A stretch of 9,107 bases of DNA. It comes from Acidimicrobium sp. BACL17 MAG-120823-bin42. GTDB lineage: Bacteria > Actinomycetota > Acidimicrobiia > Acidimicrobiales > Ilumatobacteraceae. Made by a program: the position numbers and the translations under genes. The stretch lies in contig LIAZ01000042.1 in NCBI GenBank assembly GCA_001438985.1, positions 1 to 9,107 on the forward strand, written 5' to 3'. The notes below the pieces were generated by a model. The model worked only from the letters and a program-made list of their open reading frames with translations. It had not been told where the DNA came from and did not search any database. Shown here in pieces: positions 5,327 through 9,107 of this stretch. Every line of letters begins with the position of its first letter. Positions within the stretch are counted from its first letter, which is position 1.

Positions 5327-6568
5327 ATGTTGACTTACACCCCTGAAGCCGAAGCGTTCCGTGTTGAAGTAAAAGCTTGGCTCACCGAGAACTTGCCAAA
5401 GGGCTGGTTCGACGAAGGCTTTGAAATGTCACATGACGAACGCAAGAAGTTCAATCTTGAGTGGCCGAGCAAGTTGTTTGCAGGTGGATGGATTTGCGCA
5501 ACATGGCCAAAGGAATACGGCGGCAAAGGTTTAACAACACTTGAAGGTGTAGTACTTGCAGAAGAGTTTGCAAACGCAAAGGCTCCGATGCGCGCAGACT
5601 TCTTTGGCGACACCCTTGTTGGTCCAACTCTGTTGCAGTGGGGCACTGAAGAACAAAAGAAAGAGTTCTTGCCACAAATCTTGAGCGGCAAGATGCGCTG
5701 GTGCCAAGGTTTCAGCGAACCAAACAGCGGAAGCGACCTTGCAAGTTTGAAGACCACCGCTGTGCTTGATGGTGACGAATGGGTCATCAACGGCCAAAAG
5801 GTATGGACCACACAAGGTCATCATGCTGACTATTGCTTCTTGCTCACACGCACCGATTCGACTTCTGCGAAGCATGCAGGCATTTCATACCTTCTCGTTC
5901 CAATGCGCCAGCCTGGCGTTGAAGTGCGCGGCATTGTTCAGCCAGACGGAACTGCAGAGTTCTGCGAAGTGTTCTTTACGAATGCTCGTTGTTCGAAAGA
6001 CAATGTGGTTGGTGGCATAAACAACGGATGGAAAGTTGCTAACTCCACGCTTGCATTCGAGCGCGGCATGAGCGCAACTACCGGTTACCGTCGCTTCGAA
6101 GAGGAATACCGAATCATGTTGGCTGCTGCCAAAGAAAACGGTGCGATTGAAGAAGACTCAATCCGCCAGCGCCTCATGAAGTACTACACCAAGTATCAGA
6201 TCTTGCGATACAACGGCTTGCGCTCGCTTGGCGCAACGCTTGACGGGAAAAAGGACATGGGTGTGATTGCACTTGGTGCAACGAACAAAATGTTCTGGAC
6301 AGAAATGCACAAGGAAGCAATGGAGTTGGCACTCGATATTTTCGGTGCACATTCGATGCTTATCGACAACGGTCCAAAAGACAGTGGTTGGCCAGGTGCA
6401 CAACGCGATAAGCGTCGCGAAGGTTACCCAGTTAGCCCGATGATGTCGGCCTTCTTCTTCTCGCGTTCCGAAACCATCTGGGGTGGAACCAGCCAGATTC
6501 AACGAAACATTGTGGGCGAGCGCGTGCTTGGACTACCAAAAGAGCCAAAAGGCGCGGACGAAAAGTAA
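5327..6568 (+). CDS. Acyl-CoA dehydrogenase (FadE-like), base likely on helix G
   Basis: This 413-aa flavoenzyme should oxidise an acyl-CoA to the 2,3-enoyl-CoA and pass electrons to ETF. The N-terminal helical domain is typical (MLTYTPEAEAFRVEVKAWL). The FAD/substrate-binding middle domain shows CQGFSEPNSGSDLASLKT (126-143) and GQKVWTT (156-162). The C-terminal domain ends with IWGGTSQIQRNIVGERVLGLP (384-404). In medium-chain enzymes the catalytic Glu lies in the (Y)EGT motif; here that position is Gly386. A Glu is instead present in STLAFERG (Glu245), matching the helix G base of isovaleryl-CoA and long-chain dehydrogenases and of several actinobacterial FadE proteins. It is therefore probably active. 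The natural substrate cannot be read from the sequence; a branched, steroid-like or other bulky acyl-CoA is possible. ATG at 5327 has only a weak AGAG upstream. The stop lies 2 bases before the DUF805 gene. Confidence 0.94.
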   Translation: MLTYTPEAEAFRVEVKAWLTENLPKGWFDEGFEMSHDERKKFNLEWPSKLFAGGWICATWPKEYGGKGLTTLEGVVLAEEFANAKAPMRADFFGDTLVGPTLLQWGTEEQKKEFLPQILSGKMRWCQGFSEPNSGSDLASLKTTAVLDGDEWVINGQKVWTTQGHHADYCFLLTRTDSTSAKHAGISYLLVPMRQPGVEVRGIVQPDGTAEFCEVFFTNARCSKDNVVGGINNGWKVANSTLAFERGMSATTGYRRFEEEYRIMLAAAKENGAIEEDSIRQRLMKYYTKYQILRYNGLRSLGATLDGKKDMGVIALGATNKMFWTEMHKEAMELALDIFGAHSMLIDNGPKDSGWPGAQRDKRREGYPVSPMMSAFFFSRSETIWGGTSQIQRNIVGERVLGLPKEPKGADEK

Positions 6569-6570
6569 CC

Positions 6571-6888
6571 GTGAACTTTCAGAATTCAGTCAAATCGGCA
6601 CTCAGTAACTACGCAAACTTTAAGGGTCGTTCGTCCCGTAGCGAGTACTGGTGGTGGACACTGTTCACGATCATTGTGACAACAGCACTGTCTAGTTTTT
6701 CGGGTCTTGATTCAGTTGCATCGGCTGTGTTCTTTCTTCCATCAATTGCTGTTGGTGCTCGTCGCATGCACGATGTGGACCACAACGGATGGTGGCAACT
6801 CTTTCCTATCTACAACATCGTGTTGGCGTGCCGTCAGAGTTCATCCGAGATGAACAAGTACGGTCCGCCACCGCCGCCAACGCTTTAG
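6571..6888 (+). CDS. DUF805 family small membrane protein
   Basis: This 105-aa integral membrane protein of unknown function belongs to the DUF805 (YhaH-like) family. The family marks are FKGRSSRSEYWWWTLF (18-33) ahead of the first helix, ARRMHDVDHNGWWQLFPI (63-80) between helices, and a final NKYGPPPP. About three membrane segments are visible: 29-45, 48-62 and 75-86. It is shorter than the usual roughly 120 residues, the loss falling in the middle hydrophobic region. The start is GTG two bases after the acyl-CoA dehydrogenase stop, so the two genes are probably co-transcribed and coupled, although no functional link between them is known to me. The poly-Pro end (PPPPPTL) is typical. Its stop overlaps that of the convergent mgsA by four bases. 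The family call is good; the function is unknown. Confidence 0.88.
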   Translation: MNFQNSVKSALSNYANFKGRSSRSEYWWWTLFTIIVTTALSSFSGLDSVASAVFFLPSIAVGARRMHDVDHNGWWQLFPIYNIVLACRQSSSEMNKYGPPPPPTL

Positions 6889-7313
6889 AGGTATTCGGGC
6901 ACACGTCGCTGATACACCTGCGAGATCAGCGGTGAAGAAATGATGAAGTCGGCTGATGCGCGGTTGCATGCAACCGGGATGTTCCATACCGCAGCAATGC
7001 GCAGAAGCGCTTTGATGTCGGGGTCGTGAGGTTGCGGCTCGAGCGGATCCCAGAAGAACATCAGGATGTCGATACGGCCTTCGGCAATGCGGCCGCCAAG
7101 TTGTTGATCGCCACCAAGAGGCCCACTCTTCAATCGTTCAACGTCAAGGCCAGTGTGCTCGGCCACGATGCGACCGGTTGTGCCGGTGCCAACCAGGGTG
7201 TGGCGTGCAAGTTCGGCTGTATGTGCCTGAGCCCACTCCAACATTTCGTCTTTCATGTTGTCGTGCGCAACAAGTGCGATTCGTTTCTTGGCCGGACTTT
7301 CGATATCAGTCAT
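6885..7313 (-). CDS. mgsA: Methylglyoxal synthase
   Basis: This 142-aa cytoplasmic enzyme converts dihydroxyacetone phosphate to methylglyoxal and phosphate, a bypass that frees phosphate when sugar phosphates build up. Almost every E. coli MgsA landmark is present: KRIALVAHDNMK (10-21), TGTTGRIV (43-50) for phosphate binding, SGPLGGDQQLGG (63-74) with catalytic Asp69 (Asp71 in E. coli), FFWDPLEPQPHDPDIKALLR (86-105) with His96 and Asp99 (His98 and Asp101), and VWNIPVACNRASADFIISS (109-127). The start chosen is ATG 7311-7313, which has GGGAA at 7322-7326 with an 8-base gap; ATG 7328 and a longer frame to 7388 are less likely. The C-terminus (RRVPEYL) is a little shorter than in E. coli. It diverges from ogt over 60 bases and converges on the DUF805 gene with a 4-base overlap. 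No glyoxalase gene is seen in the window. Confidence 0.96.
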   Translation of the reverse strand: MTDIESPAKKRIALVAHDNMKDEMLEWAQAHTAELARHTLVGTGTTGRIVAEHTGLDVERLKSGPLGGDQQLGGRIAEGRIDILMFFWDPLEPQPHDPDIKALLRIAAVWNIPVACNRASADFIISSPLISQVYQRRVPEYL

Positions 7314-7337
7314 TGCGGTTATTCCCATGCTGTCAGT

Positions 7338-7365
7338 TTTACAGGTTTGAGATTTGATGTAGGTT
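7338..7365 (+). promoter_or_regulatory. Candidate sigma-70-type promoter of ogt, leaderless
   Basis: TTTACA at 7338-7343 (5 of 6 to TTGACA), a 16-base spacer, then TAGGTT at 7360-7365 (TANNNT). The -10 ends 8 bases before the ogt ATG at 7374, so transcription would start at or just before the start codon. It lies upstream of the mgsA start on the opposite strand, so both genes' promoters must share about 60 bases. This is the best-formed promoter in the window but rests on sequence resemblance only. Confidence 0.4.
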
Positions 7366-7373
7366 TTCCGAAT

Positions 7374-7871
7374 ATGAAGTCCTCGCAAATAGTTCGTAAC
7401 GAACTCGTTGTAGATTCACCTGTTGGCAAACTTCGACTGACTGCTTCGGACAAAGGGCTTACAGCAATTGATGTGAAGGCTAAATACAGCAAAGATGCGA
7501 CAAAGCCTGATGGGCGAGCGCAGCAGATTCTGGCTGAAACGCGTAAACAGTTGGCGCAGTATTTTGCGGGAGACCGAAAGAAGTTTGATATTCCACTCGA
7601 CCTGCATGGCACACCATTTCAGGTGAAGGCATGGAAGACACTCACTCGCATTCCCTATGGCAAAACCATTTCGTATGGCGAGCAGGCACGAGCAATGCGC
7701 AAAGGCAAAGCGTTTCGCGCGGTTGGTTCGGCTAATGGAAAGAATCCAATTCCGATCATCGTTCCGTGTCATCGGGTGATTGCCAGTGATGGCGGACTTG
7801 GTGGTTATTCGCTTGGTCTAGCGATGAAGCGAAAACTGATGAAGATAGAAGGAATTAGTGCGGCTGAGTAA
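7374..7871 (+). CDS. ogt: Methylated-DNA--[protein]-cysteine S-methyltransferase (O6-alkylguanine-DNA alkyltransferase)
   Basis: This 165-aa suicide repair protein moves an alkyl group from O6-alkylguanine or O4-alkylthymine to its own cysteine. The active site PCHRV is at 131-135 with acceptor Cys132, preceded by NPIPIIV. The DNA-binding helix-turn-helix region begins GTPFQVKAWKTLTRIPYGKT (79-98) with SYGEQA (100-105). AFRAVGSANGKNP (113-125) contains the arginine finger Arg115. GGLGGYSLGLAMKRKLMKIEG (140-160) is the closing segment. The N-terminal domain (about 10-75) is short and has no Ada-type zinc or AraC domain, so this is the stand-alone Ogt/Mgt form. The frame is open back to 7026, but that part is antisense to mgsA; ATG 7374 is the natural start, with a candidate leaderless promoter. 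The 3' end overlaps the convergent ABC ATPase gene by 17 bases. The assignment is firm. Confidence 0.96.
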   Translation: MKSSQIVRNELVVDSPVGKLRLTASDKGLTAIDVKAKYSKDATKPDGRAQQILAETRKQLAQYFAGDRKKFDIPLDLHGTPFQVKAWKTLTRIPYGKTISYGEQARAMRKGKAFRAVGSANGKNPIPIIVPCHRVIASDGGLGGYSLGLAMKRKLMKIEGISAAE

Positions 7872-8574
7872 AGCCGAAACACTCGCGTAGGTATTCGTCG
7901 CGTAGTGCTTCCTGTGGTGTTCCCATTGCAACAACGCGTTGTGCAAGCAACATCACCGAAGTGGCCTGTTCTGCATCGGCAAGTTCGTGCGTGGCCATCA
8001 CTACGGTGACACCACGAGCACGTTCACTTGCGATCAAGTCGGCGACTGCTGTACGACCGTTGATATCAAGTCCGGCAGTTGGTTCATCGAGCAACAAGAT
8101 TTCTGCTTGACGAGCAAGCACCTGTGCAAGGTGTGTGCGTTGTTGTTGACCACCAGAGAGATCACGAATTGGTTTTTCCGAATGTTCGTGAATACCGGTT
8201 CGTCGCATTGAGGTAATGACGATTTCGCGATCTACAGACGATGCACGCTTCAGCAAACCCAGATGAGCGAATCGACCCATTGCAACGACATCTTTTACTC
8301 GCAACGGCAGTGTGTGCGATGAAACGGGATGTTGTGGCAAGTAGGCAACACGTGTGGGAAGTTTCCCGGCATGTTCGCCAAGCACATGCAAGTCGCCATG
8401 CACTGGGGTGATCAGGCCGGCAAGTGTCTTGAGCAGCGTTGATTTACCTGAACCGTTTGTTCCGATAAGCACGAGCAGTGAACCCGGTTGCAATTCAAGA
8501 TTGACTCCACTGACGACGGGGTGCTTGCCATAGCCAACGCACAGGTGGTCTGCAGAGATTGTTGAGGCAGCCAT
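7855..8574 (-). CDS. ABC transporter ATP-binding protein, zinc/manganese uptake type
   Basis: This 239-aa ATPase drives a metal-uptake ABC transporter at the inner face of the membrane. In order: Walker A GTNGSGKST (38-46), Q-loop YLPQ (78-81), signature LSGGQQQR (139-146), Walker B ILLLDEP (159-165), D-loop AGLD (167-170) and switch histidine in ATHE (His196). The N-terminus lists a typical A-loop aromatic (VGYGKHPV, Tyr15). The length is normal for ZnuC/MntB/TroB-type proteins, and the adjacent permease belongs to the same metal (family 9) class. Its ATG shares one base with the permease stop (TAATG), so translation is coupled. The C-terminus runs into the convergent ogt gene by 17 bases. 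The choice between zinc, manganese and iron cannot be made here, because the substrate-binding protein and any regulator lie outside the window. A gene symbol is therefore withheld. Confidence 0.93.
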   Translation of the reverse strand: MAASTISADHLCVGYGKHPVVSGVNLELQPGSLLVLIGTNGSGKSTLLKTLAGLITPVHGDLHVLGEHAGKLPTRVAYLPQHPVSSHTLPLRVKDVVAMGRFAHLGLLKRASSVDREIVITSMRRTGIHEHSEKPIRDLSGGQQQRTHLAQVLARQAEILLLDEPTAGLDINGRTAVADLIASERARGVTVVMATHELADAEQATSVMLLAQRVVAMGTPQEALRDEYLRECFGFTQPH

Positions 8575-9107
8575 TAAATGTGCACTGGTCCGTGAGCGTG
8601 TGGGTGCTCGTGCGTGTCGTGTTCGGATGATTTCAGCGATTTACGGACCTCGGTATAGAACGCCGTGAGAGCAAACATGCTGACAGCGGTAAACACGATG
8701 GTTGCACCTGCCGCTAAATCGAAGTGATAACTGAGCAATAACCCGATGTACGTTGCAAGAGATCCGACAACCGCTGCAATCAACATCATGCTTGAAATAC
8801 GACGAGCAAACAGCGCTCCCGTTGCTGCTGGCGCAATCAACATTCCCAACACAAGCAGCGTGCCCACTGTTTGAAAGCTGGCAACAACGGTGATTGCCAC
8901 CATGGTCAGCATTGCATTGTGGAAAAAACGCACCGAGAAACCCGAAGTGCTCGCGAGCCCTTCATCAACGGAGAGCAGCAGAAATGGTCGGCGGCCAAAA
9001 AATGCAATGGCTGCAACAACTGCTAGTGCAATTGCCTGCTGCAATAAATCTGCTGGGCTGACCCCAAGTAATTCGCCAAACAAAATGCGGGTGAGATCGC
9101 CAACAAA
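8574..9107 (-). CDS. Metal ABC transporter permease (ZnuB/MntC-like), N-terminus outside window, His-rich C-terminal tail
   Basis: The last 177 residues of a membrane permease of the zinc/manganese/iron uptake ABC family are visible; full-length members are about 270-290 residues. The frame is open to the right edge (it reads FVGDLTRILFGELLGVS at the left of the visible part), so a TTG at 9083 is not the start. About five hydrophobic segments are seen. The family hallmarks are VDEGLASTSGFSVRFFHNAML and VGTLLVLGMLIAPAATGALF, the latter forming the central membrane helices. The C-terminus, after a last helix, is a cytoplasmic His-rich tail HDTHEHPHAHGPVHI with six His in fifteen residues, which could bind metal. 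It is encoded upstream of and coupled to the ATPase. The substrate-binding protein probably lies further upstream. Family firm, metal unknown. Confidence 0.93.
   Translation of the reverse strand, partial: FVGDLTRILFGELLGVSPADLLQQAIALAVVAAIAFFGRRPFLLLSVDEGLASTSGFSVRFFHNAMLTMVAITVVASFQTVGTLLVLGMLIAPAATGALFARRISSMMLIAAVVGSLATYIGLLLSYHFDLAAGATIVFTAVSMFALTAFYTEVRKSLKSSEHDTHEHPHAHGPVHI

Noticed and set aside
7026..7373. N-terminal 116-codon extension of ogt
   Set aside because: It is antisense to mgsA and its Cys-rich translation is not an Ada domain; ATG 7374 with a promoter-like sequence is the natural start.
7314..7388. 25-codon N-terminal extension of mgsA to 7388
   Set aside because: It would cross the ogt start region, and E. 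coli-type MgsA begins only about ten residues before KRIALVAHD, which ATG 7313 supplies together with a GGGAA ribosome binding site.

Overview
The window is a densely packed stretch of bacterial chromosome of moderate GC content (by eye, near 50%). It most resembles an uncultured aquatic actinobacterium, probably of the class Acidimicrobiia. The strongest evidence is the operon of an MSMEG_4193-type histidine phosphatase, a DUF3090 protein and a SCO1664-family protein, a set largely confined to Actinobacteria. An FrhB-like F420 protein, a family 5 uracil-DNA glycosylase and acyl-CoA dehydrogenase/ETF genes fit this. The class-level placement is an inference. No mobile element, CRISPR array, rRNA, tRNA or intrinsic terminator was found.

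Layout. Positions 1-342 (+) hold the C-terminal part of etfA. Positions 339-3326 (-) form one operon, transcribed in the order histidine phosphatase, DUF3090 protein, SCO1664-family kinase-like protein, unrecognised 325-aa protein. That last frame continues past its TGA into a short membrane-helix-coding tail. Diverging from the operon is udgB at 3358-4047 (+). Its stop codon abuts that of an FrhB-like iron-sulfur flavoprotein at 4048-5238 (-). Diverging from that gene are an acyl-CoA dehydrogenase at 5327-6568 (+) and a DUF805 membrane protein at 6571-6888 (+). Next come mgsA (methylglyoxal synthase, 6885-7313, -) and the divergent ogt (O6-alkylguanine-DNA alkyltransferase, 7374-7871, +). The right end carries two genes of a zinc/manganese-type ABC transporter, the ATPase (7855-8574, -) and the permease (8574 to beyond 9107, -).

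How the genes work together. The acyl-CoA dehydrogenase should pass electrons to an electron transfer flavoprotein such as the one whose alpha subunit ends at the left edge. The FrhB-like protein could link F420 to iron-sulfur carriers. UdgB and Ogt are both DNA-damage repair enzymes. The transporter genes are translationally coupled. All four convergent junctions abut or overlap by 0 to 17 bases, and all divergent gaps are 31 to 88 bases, so regulation must lie in very short spaces. Three divergent starts have a TANNNT motif 6 to 8 bases upstream, which suggests leaderless transcripts.

The window is mostly ordinary core metabolism. The items most worth a second look are the tail behind the 325-aa protein, that unrecognised protein itself, the active-site change in the acyl-CoA dehydrogenase, and the FrhB-like/acyl-CoA dehydrogenase divergent pair.
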